NCBI GenBank assembly: GCA_022826755.1
Contig: JAJDUG010000072.1
Span: forward strand, 62,001-126,000
Reading direction: 5' to 3'
Length of the DNA stretch: 64,000 nucleotides
Origin: Acidobacteriota bacterium
GTDB lineage: Bacteria; Acidobacteriota; Terriglobia; Versatilivoradales; Versatilivoraceae
Below the pieces are notes generated by a model, which had not been told where the DNA came from, did no database searches, and saw nothing but the letters and a program-made list of their open reading frames with translations. Of the stretch, positions 9,187 through 18,506 are shown one piece after another (within the stretch, counting starts at the first letter, position 1; every line of letters starts with the position of its first letter). The position numbers were made by a program, and so were the translations under genes.

Positions 9187-9263
<77 letters not shown>

Positions 9264-9271
9264 TCATTGAA

Positions 9272-10036
9272 TCAGCGGCAAGCCGCGGGTGAAAGGAATT
9301 CCGCCCAGGACTTCAACTCGGAACTCAGCTCCCGGGCGGTCTGGTCGAGCTTGAGCGGTGTGATGGAAACGCAGCCGGAGCGGACGGCCACGTAGTCGGA
9401 GTCCCCGTCAGCCGGCAGGTCGCGCGGCTCCAGCTCCTGGTCCAGCCAGAAGTACTTTCTGCCCCGAGGGTCCCGGTTCTCCACGATCAGGTTGGCGATG
9501 GGGCAGGTATCCTGGCGAGTCACCCGCACGCCCTGCCATCCTCCAGCGGGAACATTGACGTTCAGGATGAAGCCCGGAGGAAGCGGCTTGTTCAGCAGTT
9601 GGCCGGCCAAATGGGCCGTGAACTGGGCTGCCTCTTCAAAGTCGAATTCCGCCCGCGTCGCCAGTGAGACGGCTGCCGCCTGGATCCCGTGCCTGGCGGC
9701 TTCCATAGCCCCCGCCACCGTACCCGAATAGGCGATGTCATGGCCCAAGTTGGAGCCCCGGTTGATTCCGGAAATCACCAGATCCGGCCTGTTGGGGAGG
9801 ATGTGGTTCAGGGCCATGATCACGCAGTCCGCCGGTGTTCCCTCCACCGAGTAGCAATCCACTCCGGTCTGGTGGTAACGGATGGGTCCCCACAACGTCA
9901 GGGCCTGACTGGAGGCACTCCTCTCCCGGTCGGGCGCCACGGTAATGACCTGTCCCAGGTGGGCGAGAGAGCGAGCCAGTGAGGTGATTCCTGCGGAGTG
10001 GATCCCGTCGTCGTTGGTCAGTAAGATTGCAGCCAA
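9272..10036 (-). CDS. surE: 5'/3'-nucleotidase SurE
   Basis: The product (about 254 aa) begins [16 protein letters not shown]. The NDDG metal site is the SurE signature; [36 protein letters not shown] and NVNVPA are the other conserved family blocks. By family it is a divalent-metal nucleoside 5'/3'-monophosphatase with stress functions. The in-frame extension upstream of 10036 reads through the flanking tRNA-Pro gene and is not credible. The best start is TTG at 10034-10036, although I see no strong ribosome-binding site. The gene lies between two tRNA-Pro genes on the same strand, suggesting one transcript that is processed. Confidence 0.92.
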   Translation of the reverse strand: MAAILLTNDDGIHSAGITSLARSLAHLGQVITVAPDRERSASSQALTLWGPIRYHQTGVDCYSVEGTPADCVIMALNHILPNRPDLVISGINRGSNLGHDIAYSGTVAGAMEAARHGIQAAAVSLATRAEFDFEEAAQFTAHLAGQLLNKPLPPGFILNVNVPAGGWQGVRVTRQDTCPIANLIVENRDPRGRKYFWLDQELEPRDLPADGDSDYVAVRSGCVSITPLKLDQTARELSSELKSWAEFLSPAACR

Positions 10037-10056
10037 TGATGGACTCTGAAGAAAAA

Positions 10057-10133
10057 TGGTCGGGACGAGAGGATTTGAACCTCCGACCCCACGCACCCCA
10101 AGCGTGTGCGCTACCTGGCTGCGCTACGTCCCG
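10057..10133 (-). tRNA. tRNA-Pro (anticodon GGG)
   Basis: The reverse strand gives acceptor CGGGACG / CGTCCCG, D-arm GCGCAGCCAGGTAGCGC, anticodon stem CACGC/GCGTG with loop TTGGGGT (anticodon GGG), T-arm with GGTTCAAATCC, and an encoded CCA. It differs from the tRNA-Pro at 9187-9263 mainly in the acceptor and anticodon arms. Confidence 0.95.
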
Positions 10134-10148
10134 AAACCGACTCGGAAT

Positions 10149-10613
10149 CTAACACCTTCGATTCAGGATTGTCAAGATGGCCCGGAGCTCCGACTTGAGT
10201 GTGCGGACCCTCTCCGCGACGCCCGCGGATGCGGCCGAAGGCGCCTCCGAAGGCGGTCTTCCCGACTCCTGGGGAGATTCCCGATCGCCCTGGCGCGGAC
10301 CGCCGGAGGCCGCTCCGGCGGAGAGCGCTTTCCGTGCCCCCGCGATGGTGAACCCCTGGTCGTAGAGGAGGTTCTTGATGGTCAGAACCGTCTCGATATC
10401 CCGCTTGCGGTACATGCGGCGGCCGTTGGGCCCTTTGCCGGGTTTGAGGCGTGGAAACTCCGATTCCCAGAAGCGCAGGACATAGGGCTCCACCTTCACC
10501 AGCTTGCACACTTCGCCGATGCTGAAAAACAACTTGTCGGGAATTTCGGCCGGAGCCTCCGAATTGGCGCTTCCCCGCTGGCGATTCACGAGCTTCAGAG
10601 ATCGTTCTGGCAT
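10149..10613 (-). CDS. MerR-family transcriptional regulator
   Basis: The 154-residue product has a MerR winged-helix domain at about 28-95: [20 protein letters not shown] followed by [31 protein letters not shown]. The C-terminal half is a low-complexity Ser/Pro/Ala/Gly linker ending in a short predicted helix ([15 protein letters not shown]), the usual dimerisation position. There is no metal-binding Cys pattern typical of MerR/CueR. Proteins of this layout are common in many phyla near tRNA or translation genes. The gene is 15 bp upstream of tRNA-Pro(GGG) on the same strand. The target is unknown. Confidence 0.88.
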   Translation of the reverse strand: MPERSLKLVNRQRGSANSEAPAEIPDKLFFSIGEVCKLVKVEPYVLRFWESEFPRLKPGKGPNGRRMYRKRDIETVLTIKNLLYDQGFTIAGARKALSAGAASGGPRQGDRESPQESGRPPSEAPSAASAGVAERVRTLKSELRAILTILNRRC

Positions 10614-10786
10614 GATCGGGCCAACAGTCCTTTCGGTCCTACACCCTACTGCAACGTTACCCTATCGAAGGCAAAACCGGAATGGGGGCACTGTCCATGG
10701 GGGTCGAAGTCCCGACCCAATGCGGACATCCTGGAATCAGAAAGCGATGCAATTTGCGGCCGCGACCAGCGACGGGCGGTTGTACG

Positions 10787-12109
10787 CTACCCCGCCTTCC
10801 TCTCCACCTTGTGTTTCAACACCACCGGAGTGCCCACAAACCCGAAGCGCTCTCTGATCCGGTTGACCAGGTATCGTTGGATGGAGGGGTGAAGCGGCGA
10901 CTTTCGAGCCGTGAAGAGGACAAAAGTCGGCGGAGAATCGTGCACCTGGGTCATGTATTGCACCTTGACCTGGCGGCTGAAGGGCACGGCCGTGTCTCGA
11001 AGAGCCTCGCGTTGCAGGAACGCATTCAACTCCCCGGTTCCGATCCTGGTGCGCCGCGCCTTGAAGACCTGATCGACCAGCGAGATCAGCTTGGGTACGC
11101 GCTGGCCGGTGGCGGCCGAAATGAATACCATGGGAGCGTAGGCCAAGAACCGCACTTTGGAGCGCACCCGTTTCTCGAAGGCCACCATGGTACCACTGTC
11201 CTTCCGCATCAGATCCCATTTGTTGACGACCAGAATGGCTGAGGCTCCAACCTCCTGCACGTATCCCGCGATGGCGGAATCCAGCGATGAGGGCGCCTCG
11301 GTGGCATCCATCATGACCAGTGCCACGTCGGCCCGCTGCACGCTCTTGCGTGCCATCATGACGCTGAGCTTTTCCGCCTGAAGAAAAGTCTGACGTTTCC
11401 TGCGGATGCCGGCCGTATCCATGAACCGAAAGACCTTGCCGTTGCGGGTGGCTCGGGAATCGATGGCATCGCGGGTAGTTCCCGGAATCGGGGACACGAT
11501 GGTGCGCTCTTCTCCCAGGATGCGGTTCAGCAGCGTCGATTTGCCCACGTTGGGTTTGCCCACGATGGCGACGCGAATCTCGCCGGGCGGCAAGCGCTTG
11601 GAGCGGCTTCCCCTGGGGAGGTGCTTGACCACTTCGTCCAGCAGGTCGCCCACGTTCAAGCCGTGAGCCGCGGACAGGGGTATGACCTCACCCAGACCCA
11701 GCTCGGAGAATTCCGGGGCATGGATCCATTGGCCGGCGCTGTCGCACTTGTTGACGGCCACCACCACCGGCTTGGAGCATTCGATCAGCAGCTTTCCCAG
11801 GGAACGGTCAAGGGGAGTGAGCCCGGCCCGGCCGTCCACCACCAGCACCAGGACCTGGGCCTTGCGGATGGCGGTCTCGGCTTGCTCGAAAATGAATCCC
11901 GGCATCGGATCCCGATCCCCGGGGATCATGCCTCCGGTGTCGATAATCTCGAACTGCCGTCCGCCCCACTCGGCCCGGGCAATCACCCGGTCTCGAGTCA
12001 TTCCGGGCTCATTGCCCACCAGGGCGCGCCTCTGCCTGCAGATTCTGTTGAACAGGGTGGACTTGCCGACGTTGGGGCGTCCGATAATGGCAACGGTGGG
12101 CTGGCTCAC
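10787..12109 (-). CDS. der: Ribosome-assembly GTPase Der (EngA)
   Basis: The 440-residue product has the diagnostic tandem G domains of Der. The first has P-loop GRPNVGKSTLFN and G2/G3 region GMTRDR...DTGGM. The second has GKPNVGKSTLLN, PGTTRDAID and DTAGIRRK, with both NKCD- and NKWD-type G4 motifs (VAVNKCDSAG, VVNKWDLM). A C-terminal KH-like domain follows. By family it acts in late 50S ribosome assembly and is essential. The start is GTG at 12107-12109. A -10-like TATACT lies about 60 bp upstream on the minus strand without a clear -35. Confidence 0.97.
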   Translation of the reverse strand: MSQPTVAIIGRPNVGKSTLFNRICRQRRALVGNEPGMTRDRVIARAEWGGRQFEIIDTGGMIPGDRDPMPGFIFEQAETAIRKAQVLVLVVDGRAGLTPLDRSLGKLLIECSKPVVVAVNKCDSAGQWIHAPEFSELGLGEVIPLSAAHGLNVGDLLDEVVKHLPRGSRSKRLPPGEIRVAIVGKPNVGKSTLLNRILGEERTIVSPIPGTTRDAIDSRATRNGKVFRFMDTAGIRRKRQTFLQAEKLSVMMARKSVQRADVALVMMDATEAPSSLDSAIAGYVQEVGASAILVVNKWDLMRKDSGTMVAFEKRVRSKVRFLAYAPMVFISAATGQRVPKLISLVDQVFKARRTRIGTGELNAFLQREALRDTAVPFSRQVKVQYMTQVHDSPPTFVLFTARKSPLHPSIQRYLVNRIRERFGFVGTPVVLKHKVERKAG

Positions 12110-12258
12110 GGGAATCGCCTGCGGAAGATCTCCAGATTAGCCTCAGTATACCGCATTAATAGGGATGCGACCCCTCTCGGACTTCGACTACAATTCCGCT
12201 GATGGGAGCGGGGCGGAATTCCCTGGCCCGCGGGTGAAATGCCTGAAGGATACCGGTT

Positions 12259-12807
12259 TTGAGCCGAAAGAGCCTCGACATCGGTTGCGGCCGCTTCAAG
12301 CTTCCCGGGAGCATCGGCCTGGACGTGGTGCCCCTGGAGGGGGTGGACGTGGTCCACGATCTGGACCGCTTTCCCTATCCCTTTCCCTCGGACTCCTTCG
12401 ATCGCGTTCGGATGTCTCACGTGGTGGAACACATCCAGTCCATCGTTCGCACCATGGAGGAAGTCCATCGCATTGCCCGCCCCGGAGCCCTGGTGGAAGT
12501 GGTGACGCCCCACTACACCGACACCTCGTCCTGGCAGGACCCCTCCCACCGCTGGCACCTCAACAGCCGCTCCTTCGAGCACTTCGAAGAGGCATCCCCG
12601 ACCAACTACTATTCGAAGGCCCGCTTTGCGGTGGAATACTCCGAGGTCAGGCTGCTCAAGCTCTACCGCTACCTGGGCTTCGAGTTCCTGATCAACCTGC
12701 AGAACCGCAGTCCGCGCTTCCGCTTCCTGAGAAAGTTCTGGGAGCAGTACCTCTGCACCCTGATCCGCGGAAAAGTCATGTCCTTCCGGCTGCGCGTGCT
12801 GAAGTAG
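12259..12807 (+). CDS. Class I SAM-dependent methyltransferase
   Basis: The 182-residue product opens directly with the SAM-binding glycine loop (LDIGCGRFKLPGSIGLDV) and has the acidic strand-2 end (GLDVVPLEGVDVVHDL) and the later SHVVEHIQSI motif, as in small Methyltransf_11 proteins. The segment HYTDTSSWQDPSHRWHLNSRSF recurs in methyltransferases near sugar or surface-polysaccharide genes, but no such genes are adjacent. The start is TTG at 12259, with AAGGA about 10 nt upstream. It is 16 bp upstream of queC and probably co-transcribed with it. The substrate is unknown. Confidence 0.8.
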   Translation: MSRKSLDIGCGRFKLPGSIGLDVVPLEGVDVVHDLDRFPYPFPSDSFDRVRMSHVVEHIQSIVRTMEEVHRIARPGALVEVVTPHYTDTSSWQDPSHRWHLNSRSFEHFEEASPTNYYSKARFAVEYSEVRLLKLYRYLGFEFLINLQNRSPRFRFLRKFWEQYLCTLIRGKVMSFRLRVLK

Positions 12808-12823
12808 CCGGTCCGAGTGCCCA

Positions 12824-13519
12824 ATGGACCGAACCGTGAAGAAAGAACTGGCAGTGGTACTGGTGAGCGGGGGCATGGACAGCTGCGTCTGCGCGGCCAT
12901 GGCGTTGCAGCAGCACGACGCGGCCTTCCTCCACGTCTCCTACGGACAGCGTACCGCCCGGCGGGAATTGCGGGCCTTTCATCGAATCGCCGAGTTTTAC
13001 GGGATCGACAGAACGCTGGTGTGCGAGCTTCCCCACTTGGGGCGGATCGGAGGATCCAGCCTGACCGATGCCGCCATGGCGGTTGAAGAGGCCGACCTGG
13101 AGCGCGCGGGGATTCCCAGCAGCTACGTGCCTTTCCGGAACGCCCACTTTCTCTCGATTGCAACCTCCTGGGGCGAGGTGCTGGGCGCCCGCTCGATCTT
13201 CATCGGGGCCGTCTTCGAGGACAGCTCGGGGTACCCGGACTGCCGCCCCGAGTACTACCGGGCCTTCAACCGCCTGATTGAAACCGGAACCCGCCCCGAG
13301 ACCCGCCTGGAGATCCTGACGCCGGTCATCCGGATGAACAAGAGCGAAATCGTTGCGGCCGGACTCCGGCTGGGCGCTCCCCTCCACCTGACCTGGTCCT
13401 GTTATCGGGACGGGGACGTCGCCTGCGGGCGCTGCGACAGTTGCGCCCTGCGGAGGAGAGGATTTCGGGAAGCCGGCCTGGAGGATCCGACCCCCTATCT
13501 TCACTCCGAGAAAATCTAG
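12824..13519 (+). CDS. queC: 7-cyano-7-deazaguanine synthase QueC
   Basis: The 231-residue product has the PP-loop ATPase motif VLVSGGMDSCVCAA, the family stretch VSYGQRTARRELRAF, the central PFRNAHFLSIATSWGE with GAVFEDSSGYPDCRPEYYRAF, and the C-terminal zinc site CYRDGDVACGRCDSCALRRRGF. QueC converts 7-carboxy-7-deazaguanine plus ammonia and ATP to preQ0, a precursor of queuosine and of DNA 7-deazaguanine modifications. No queD, queE or queF lies in the window, nor any dpd DNA-modification gene, so a tRNA role is the simple reading. Confidence 0.95.
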   Translation: MDRTVKKELAVVLVSGGMDSCVCAAMALQQHDAAFLHVSYGQRTARRELRAFHRIAEFYGIDRTLVCELPHLGRIGGSSLTDAAMAVEEADLERAGIPSSYVPFRNAHFLSIATSWGEVLGARSIFIGAVFEDSSGYPDCRPEYYRAFNRLIETGTRPETRLEILTPVIRMNKSEIVAAGLRLGAPLHLTWSCYRDGDVACGRCDSCALRRRGFREAGLEDPTPYLHSEKI

Positions 13520-13625
13520 CCCCGGACGGCATTATTGCGGTAGAGTTCATCCAAAAGGGAAAGCTTGGCGAGCCCCCTGCTGAGACATGCGGGCGAGCCG
13601 CCAGAATCCGTCGCTGGAGGTTTCC

Positions 13626-14693
13626 ATGAACACAACGATACGCGCCCTACCGACCTTGGCCATGCTGGCCGTCGCAACCCTGTTGTTGCCGGCTGCCCTG
13701 CCGGCCCAGAGCCTCCTCACCGGAGAGGTCATCGGCGAGGATGGACAGCCCCTGGAAGGAGCCGTGATCAGCCTGGACCGACTCAAGGTCGAAAAAAACT
13801 ACCAGGTCAAGACCGACAAGAAGGGACACTACTCGATCGGGGGGCTCAGACCGGCCTTCTACAAGGTGGTCCTGGCCATCGACGGCCAGCCGGTGGCCCA
13901 TTACAAGGAGTTCCAGATCAAGCTGGGAAACGAGAACACGCTGGACTTCGACCTGGCCGAAATCCGAAAGCAGGCCCTGGCCCAGTTGAGCGACGAGGAA
14001 CGAGAGGCCATGGAGCAGGAGCGCAAGCGCCGGGAAGCCGCCGAGAAGAAGTTCACCAGCATGAAGTCGGCTTTCGACGAGGGGCGAAAGCTCTTCATGG
14101 ACAAGAAATACGCGGCCGCCGCCGCCGCTTTCGGCAGGGCCGCGGAAATCGATCCCAGCCAGCACGTGGCTCACGGCAATCTGGCTATCTCCTTCCAGAG
14201 GCTGAGGATGCACGATCGGGCGGTCGAGGCCTACAAGAGCGCCATTGCCGCTCTGGCCGACCGACCCGATCCCCTGGCGGAGGGGGAGTACTATTTCAAC
14301 ATCGGAATCGTCTATGGCAACCAGGGTAAGCCGGACCTTGCGGTGCAAGCCATGGAAAAGGCGGCCGAACTCGATCCCGGCAGGGCCGGACAGGCCTTCT
14401 ACAACCTGGGCGTGGTGCTGAGCAACAGCGGCAAGAACGCAGAGGCCCTGGAGGCCTTCAAGAAGGCCGTGGAAGCCGATCCGAAACACGCCAACGCCCA
14501 CTACCAGATCGGAATGGGCCTGGTAGCCACGGCCACGTTCACTCCCGACGGCAAGACGATTCCCGCGCCGGGCACCGTTGAGGCCTTCGAGAATTACCTG
14601 CTGTATGAGCCCGAGGGAAGGTTTGCCGCACAGGCCAAGGCCATGATCCAAACCCTCTCGGCCAGCGTGCAAACGGAATTCAGCGAGGAATAA
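13626..14693 (+). CDS. Secreted carboxypeptidase-regulatory-like / TPR protein
   Basis: The 355-residue protein has a signal peptide (hydrophobic core MLAVATLLLPAALPAQS). A CarboxypepD_reg-like beta-sandwich follows at about 30-105 (LTGEVIGEDGQPLEGAVISL, GHYSIGGLRP), then a basic/acidic helical linker and TPR repeats at about 150-330 (AAAAFGRAAEIDPSQHVAHG, YYFNIGIVYGNQGKPDLAV, FYNLGVVLSNSGKNAEALE). It is probably periplasmic. I chose ATG at 13626 because GGAGG lies 5 nt upstream and it gives a clean signal peptide; an earlier in-frame Met at 13587 would not. This architecture is frequent in Acidobacteriota-like genomes, and the function is unknown. Confidence 0.82.
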   Translation: MNTTIRALPTLAMLAVATLLLPAALPAQSLLTGEVIGEDGQPLEGAVISLDRLKVEKNYQVKTDKKGHYSIGGLRPAFYKVVLAIDGQPVAHYKEFQIKLGNENTLDFDLAEIRKQALAQLSDEEREAMEQERKRREAAEKKFTSMKSAFDEGRKLFMDKKYAAAAAAFGRAAEIDPSQHVAHGNLAISFQRLRMHDRAVEAYKSAIAALADRPDPLAEGEYYFNIGIVYGNQGKPDLAVQAMEKAAELDPGRAGQAFYNLGVVLSNSGKNAEALEAFKKAVEADPKHANAHYQIGMGLVATATFTPDGKTIPAPGTVEAFENYLLYEPEGRFAAQAKAMIQTLSASVQTEFSEE

Positions 14694-14723
14694 CGAACAG
14701 GCAGGCGAGGGTGACGGCGAGGC

Positions 14724-15656
14724 TCAGCTTTCCTTGAACTCCACGTCGTCCACCACCCAGTCCAGGCTGCCTCTGTGCAGGATCAACGAGGCGTCCAACC
14801 TTTCGAACCCGGTCTCGCCGCTGGCCGCCAGGTAGATGGTGGTCCCCATCCTCATGCGATCGGGTTCCGTCTGAACCAGCGAGGTGACCTCAAAGGCGAC
14901 GTAGGCCGGGTCTTCCGAGCCCAGCAGGAATTCGCTCATCACCCCCTGATTCTCGAAACGGCTCTGAAAGCGCTGGGTCAGCAACTGGCTGGCCGCTTCC
15001 ACGTTGCGGTCGATCAGGTGCCTCATGAATCGCTTGGCCACCATCATGGCGAACTTGGCCCGCTTTTCGCTGGCCACGTTGAAGGGCATGATGGGCCGGC
15101 GGGGATCGGACCTCAGGAACTTGATTTCTTCGGCCAGCCAGGCTCCCCGGATCTTGACGAACCGGATCTGCTCGTTGACCCGGCTGCTCACCTGATTGTT
15201 GAGGTCGACCCAGGTGCTTTCCACCGAGACCTGGAACTTGTCCTTGCCCAGAGGGAATATGGCGGCAGGACTGAAGTTGAAGGCGGCGATACGCCCGCTG
15301 CGCACTCGAATGGAGAGGCGCTTGCCGCGAAGATAGCGCTTCTCCAATCCGGCCGTCATGAGTTTGCGGGCCTCGACGTTGTGCCGCAGCGTTCTGGCGG
15401 CCATGAATGCCTTCACCACGTCCACCTTGTCGAGATTCAAATCCGCGCTCACGTTCTTGAACCTCAAATTCAAGCTTACCCTCTCGAGGTTCAAATCCAA
15501 CATCGAGTTCGGGTTGTAGGGAGCGGTCCCTCCAGGGCCCACTCCATCCTTCGCGTAGATGCGCGAACCTCGCGGCAGCGCCGGGTCAGCGGGAATACAG
15601 GCCAGGGCGACCCCCAGACCAAGCAGGCTGTGGAAACCACGGATTCTCGTCTTCAC
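14724..15656 (-). CDS. Exported protein of unknown function
   Basis: The 310-residue product starts at GTG 15654-15656 behind a strong GGGAGGAGGA box and has a signal-like N-terminus (LLGLGVALACIPADPALP). I recognise no family. Visible features are an unusual LNLERVSLNLRFKNVSADLN run rich in alternating Asn/Leu near residue 50, and a C-terminal alpha+beta half (FAMMVAKRFMRHLIDRNVEA ... SLDWVVDDVEF) resembling an NTF2/SnoaL-like cone fold that measures accumulated load. The longer frame to 15818 has no start signal. It is divergent from cysE. Confidence 0.7.
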   Translation of the reverse strand: MKTRIRGFHSLLGLGVALACIPADPALPRGSRIYAKDGVGPGGTAPYNPNSMLDLNLERVSLNLRFKNVSADLNLDKVDVVKAFMAARTLRHNVEARKLMTAGLEKRYLRGKRLSIRVRSGRIAAFNFSPAAIFPLGKDKFQVSVESTWVDLNNQVSSRVNEQIRFVKIRGAWLAEEIKFLRSDPRRPIMPFNVASEKRAKFAMMVAKRFMRHLIDRNVEAASQLLTQRFQSRFENQGVMSEFLLGSEDPAYVAFEVTSLVQTEPDRMRMGTTIYLAASGETGFERLDASLILHRGSLDWVVDDVEFKES

Positions 15657-15808
15657 CGCATCCTCCTCCCGAACTGACGGGATTCCGATCCTTCCCGCCG
15701 AATTAGTGTACCCCGAATAGCGGCTGGATTCATCTCCCCCTGGTTCTTTTCGGATAACGAGACGGCAGCATGGGGGTTTTCGGCACAAGCCGTCACCGGC
15801 CGTCCCAA

Positions 15809-15837
15809 TTGACTTCAATCGGCTTTTCCGCTTAAAT
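15809..15837 (+). promoter_or_regulatory. Candidate sigma-70 promoter for cysE
   Basis: TTGACT at 15809-15814 and TTAAAT at 15832-15837 with a 17-bp spacer, about 100 bp before the cysE ATG. The -35 matches 5/6 and the -10 matches 4/6 of the consensus. No operator was identified. Confidence 0.45.
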
Positions 15838-15937
15838 TGCGGGGTTAAGAGGCTCTTGGTCAGGGAATTATCGGGAACCCTTTCCGGCCGGGCGCGGCGC
15901 GGTCGGCGGCCGAGTGGGCCTGCATCCGGAACCGAAC

Positions 15938-16759
15938 ATGAAACTGCTCAAAAAGGAAGCTGTCGGGAGCGACACGGTCTGGCGGGATATCCGTGGAGAC
16001 GTCTCGCTCGAGGCTGCCAGGGAACCCATCCTGGCCAGCTTTCTGCACTCCACAGTGCTCAACCACCAGAGCCTGGAGGACACGCTCAGCTTTCATCTTG
16101 CCGCCAAGCTGACCAGTCCCAGCCTGTCTCCCATGCTGATTCGGGATGTCATCGACGAGGCGCTGGCCGACAGCGCTTCCGTTCGAGCCGCGGTCCGGGA
16201 GGATCTGACGGCCTTCCGCGACAGAGACCCCGCCTGCAACAGCTACGCCGAGCCTCTGCTCTACTACAAGGGGTTCCATGCGCTCCAGTCCTACCGCGTG
16301 GCCCACTGGTTGTGGACGCAAGAGCGCCATCAACTGGCGCTGCTGCTCCAGAACCGGATTTCGGAAGTCTTCGGGGTCGACATTCATCCGGCCGCCCGCA
16401 TCGGCAAAGGGGTTTTCATCGATCATGGCACGGGCGTGGTCATCGGCGAGACGGCCGTGGTCGACGACATGGTCTCCATGCTGCACGCGGTAACGCTGGG
16501 CGGAACGGGCAAGGAGAGTGGAGACCGCCACCCCAAGGTCCATCGCGGAGTGTTGATCGGGGCGGGCGCCAAGATCCTGGGGAACGTGCACGTGGGTGAG
16601 GGCGCCAAGGTCGGAGCGGGCAGCGTGGTCCTGGCCGATGTTCCGCCCCACTGCACCGTCACCGGGGTTCCGGCCAAGGTGGTGGGATGCCCCGACGTGG
16701 ATGAGCCGGCGGTCGAGATGGACCACCAGATTCCCGCGGGACCCGACCTCCAGCCCTGA
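15938..16759 (+). CDS. cysE: Serine O-acetyltransferase
   Basis: The 273-residue product aligns along its full length with E. coli CysE (also 273 aa). The N-terminal helical domain has LASFLHSTVLNHQSLEDTLSF and DPACNSYAEPLLYYKGFHAL, and the left-handed beta-helix has FGVDIHPAARIGKG, DHGTGVVIGETAV, VTLGGTGKESGDRHPK and GAGAKILGNVHVGEGAKVGAGS. By family it transfers acetyl from acetyl-CoA to L-serine, the committed step of cysteine synthesis, and is feedback-inhibited by cysteine through the active-site helix. ATG 15938 fits that length; an in-frame GTG at 15914 would add eight residues. No cysK is adjacent. Confidence 0.96.
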   Translation: MKLLKKEAVGSDTVWRDIRGDVSLEAAREPILASFLHSTVLNHQSLEDTLSFHLAAKLTSPSLSPMLIRDVIDEALADSASVRAAVREDLTAFRDRDPACNSYAEPLLYYKGFHALQSYRVAHWLWTQERHQLALLLQNRISEVFGVDIHPAARIGKGVFIDHGTGVVIGETAVVDDMVSMLHAVTLGGTGKESGDRHPKVHRGVLIGAGAKILGNVHVGEGAKVGAGSVVLADVPPHCTVTGVPAKVVGCPDVDEPAVEMDHQIPAGPDLQP

Positions 16760-16801
16760 AAAACCCTTCGAAGCCGGCACCGCGACAACCCCCGAGACAC
16801 T

Positions 16802-17464
16802 ATGAAACACCGGGTCCTCGCCCTTCTGATGCTCGCCTGGCTGGCCTGCGGTCGTTCCTCGGCTCCGGAACCCGGCTTCGTGCCGCTGTTTGACGGCAAG
16901 TCCCTTCAGGGTTGGCAGCCGGTGGGGATGGTGGGTGAGGGCTACCTGGTGGAGGACGGGGTGTTGATCTGCCCCGCAGAGGGTGGGGGCAACCTTTTCA
17001 CCGAGCGGGAGTACGCGGACTTTGTCCTGCGCTTCGAGTTTCGCCTGCAGGAAGGCTCCAACAACGGCGTCGGCATCCGCTCTCCATTGGTCGGAGATGC
17101 CGCCTACCAGGGATTGGAAATCCAGGTCCTCGACAACCACTCACCCCGCTACAAGGACAAGCTCCGCCCGCCCCAGTACCACGGATCGGTCTATGACCTG
17201 GCTCCGGCCAGGCGGGGGTTCCTGAAACCGACGGGAGAGTGGAACCGGGAGGAGATCCGCGCTTGGGGCCGCCAGATCACGGTCACCCTGAACGGAACCG
17301 TCATCGTCGACTTCGACCTGGATTCGGTGACCGACCCCGCAGTCCTGGAGAAACACCCCGGCCTGGCCCGGAGCAGCGGCCACATCGGCTTCCTGGGGCA
17401 CGGGACCAAAGTCGAGTTCCGCAACATCCGAATCAAGGAACTTGGCCAGGAGTCGGGGCTGTAG
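16802..17464 (+). CDS. DUF1080 lipoprotein (3-keto-disaccharide hydrolase family)
   Basis: The 220-residue product has a lipoprotein signal ([10 protein letters not shown]) and then a concanavalin-like DUF1080 domain: [18 protein letters not shown] at the start, [55 protein letters not shown] and [22 protein letters not shown]. Some members cleave 3-keto-disaccharides; many are uncharacterised. It is expected at the outer face of a membrane. It follows cysE by 42 bp but is probably unrelated in function. Confidence 0.88.
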   Translation: MKHRVLALLMLAWLACGRSSAPEPGFVPLFDGKSLQGWQPVGMVGEGYLVEDGVLICPAEGGGNLFTEREYADFVLRFEFRLQEGSNNGVGIRSPLVGDAAYQGLEIQVLDNHSPRYKDKLRPPQYHGSVYDLAPARRGFLKPTGEWNREEIRAWGRQITVTLNGTVIVDFDLDSVTDPAVLEKHPGLARSSGHIGFLGHGTKVEFRNIRIKELGQESGL

Positions 17465-17483
17465 TTGATGGAAGTCCATCTGC

Positions 17484-17523
17484 ATTCGTGTCTATTCGTG
17501 TTCATTCGTGTTCATTCGTGGTT
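17484..17523. repeat. Tandem decamer (ATTCGTGtnn) x4
   Basis: Four head-to-tail 10-bp units, ATTCGTGTCT, ATTCGTGTTC, ATTCGTGTTC and ATTCGTGGTT, in the gap between the DUF1080 gene and a methyltransferase gene. A single related unit (ATTCGTGGTT) is at about 4027-4036, and reverse-orientation relatives (CCACGAAG, CACGAAGGA) occur at about 59688-59730. Confidence 0.7.
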
Positions 17524-17555
17524 CGTCTTTATTCAGCGATCGGCCGTTTTTCCTC

Positions 17556-18350
17556 ATGGGTCCCCCATTGCCTCCCCCCTTCAAGGCTCCGGAACGCTTT
17601 CTGGGGCGGGTTGACTACTATCGAAAGTATCGCCCCGGCTATCCTGAGGGTCTGGTCGAATGGCTGAGGGCGCTGTCGGCCCTGAAGCCTTCCCACCGCG
17701 TCGCCGACATCGGTTCCGGAACCGGGCTGCTGGCCGAGCTCTTCCTGCGGCACGGCTACCCCGTGGTGGGTGTCGAGCCCAATCCCGAGATGCGGCGAAC
17801 GGCTGAAGCCCACCTGAAGGGCTACCCCCGCTTCCGGAGCATCGATGGGCGCGCCGAAGCCACCACCCTTGGCGGCCGGTCGGTGGATCTCATCGTCGCC
17901 GGCCAGTCCTTTCACTGGTTCCGGATCGACCGGGCCCGAGAGGAGTTCCATCGCATCTCCAAGCCTCCGGCCTTTGCGGTCCTGGTATGGAACCAGCGCA
18001 AGACCGAGAGCACGGGATTCCTGAGAGCCTACGAGGAGTTGCTGCTACGGCACGGCACAGACTACGCCCGGGTTCGCCACCAGAACATCGGCCAGGCCGA
18101 GCTGCAGTCTTTCTTCGGTCCGCAAGCGTTTCACAAGAAGCTTCTGGCCAACTCTCAGATTTTCGACCGGGAGGGTCTCATCGGCCGCACCCTTTCCTGC
18201 TCCTTCGTACCGCTGCCCGGACAACCCGGCCACCTGCCCCTGTTGCGGGCGCTGGACCGGATTTTTAAGGAGTGGCAGGTCGAAGGAAGGGTCACCTTCG
18301 AATACGAGACGCTGGTCTATGCCGGCAGGCTGCACCCGCCCCGGCCGTGA
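17556..18350 (+). CDS. Class I SAM-dependent methyltransferase
   Basis: The 264-residue product has FLGRVDYYRKYRPGYP at its start and the SAM motif VADIGSGTGLLAELFLRHG with acidic strand-2 end VVGVEPNPEMR, then VDLIVAGQSFHWF, the pattern of small-molecule Methyltransf_11/25 proteins. The Met at 17556 starts just before the conserved region; an earlier in-frame Met at 17508 would translate part of the tandem-repeat tract and is less likely. It sits 157 bp upstream of bioA. BioC also methylates upstream of BioA in biotin synthesis, but I see nothing specific to BioC, so the substrate stays open. Confidence 0.8.
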   Translation: MGPPLPPPFKAPERFLGRVDYYRKYRPGYPEGLVEWLRALSALKPSHRVADIGSGTGLLAELFLRHGYPVVGVEPNPEMRRTAEAHLKGYPRFRSIDGRAEATTLGGRSVDLIVAGQSFHWFRIDRAREEFHRISKPPAFAVLVWNQRKTESTGFLRAYEELLLRHGTDYARVRHQNIGQAELQSFFGPQAFHKKLLANSQIFDREGLIGRTLSCSFVPLPGQPGHLPLLRALDRIFKEWQVEGRVTFEYETLVYAGRLHPPRP

Positions 18351-18506
18351 CCCGGGCATCCCGGGAGGATGCGCCGCGGGTATGGAATACTTTGGGGGAC
18401 AGCGCCCGGCGCCCCCCGAAATCACCCGGCAGCGCCCGATGCCGGCTCGATCCGGCAGGCCCGGGAAGCCCTCGCCATCCCCCGGGCGCCCCGGAACCTT
18501 CATCTC

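Noticed and set aside
10039-10096. Longer surE start whose N-terminus reads into tRNA-Pro
   Set aside because: These codons lie in and next to a functional tRNA gene; homologs begin at the [10 protein letters not shown] region.
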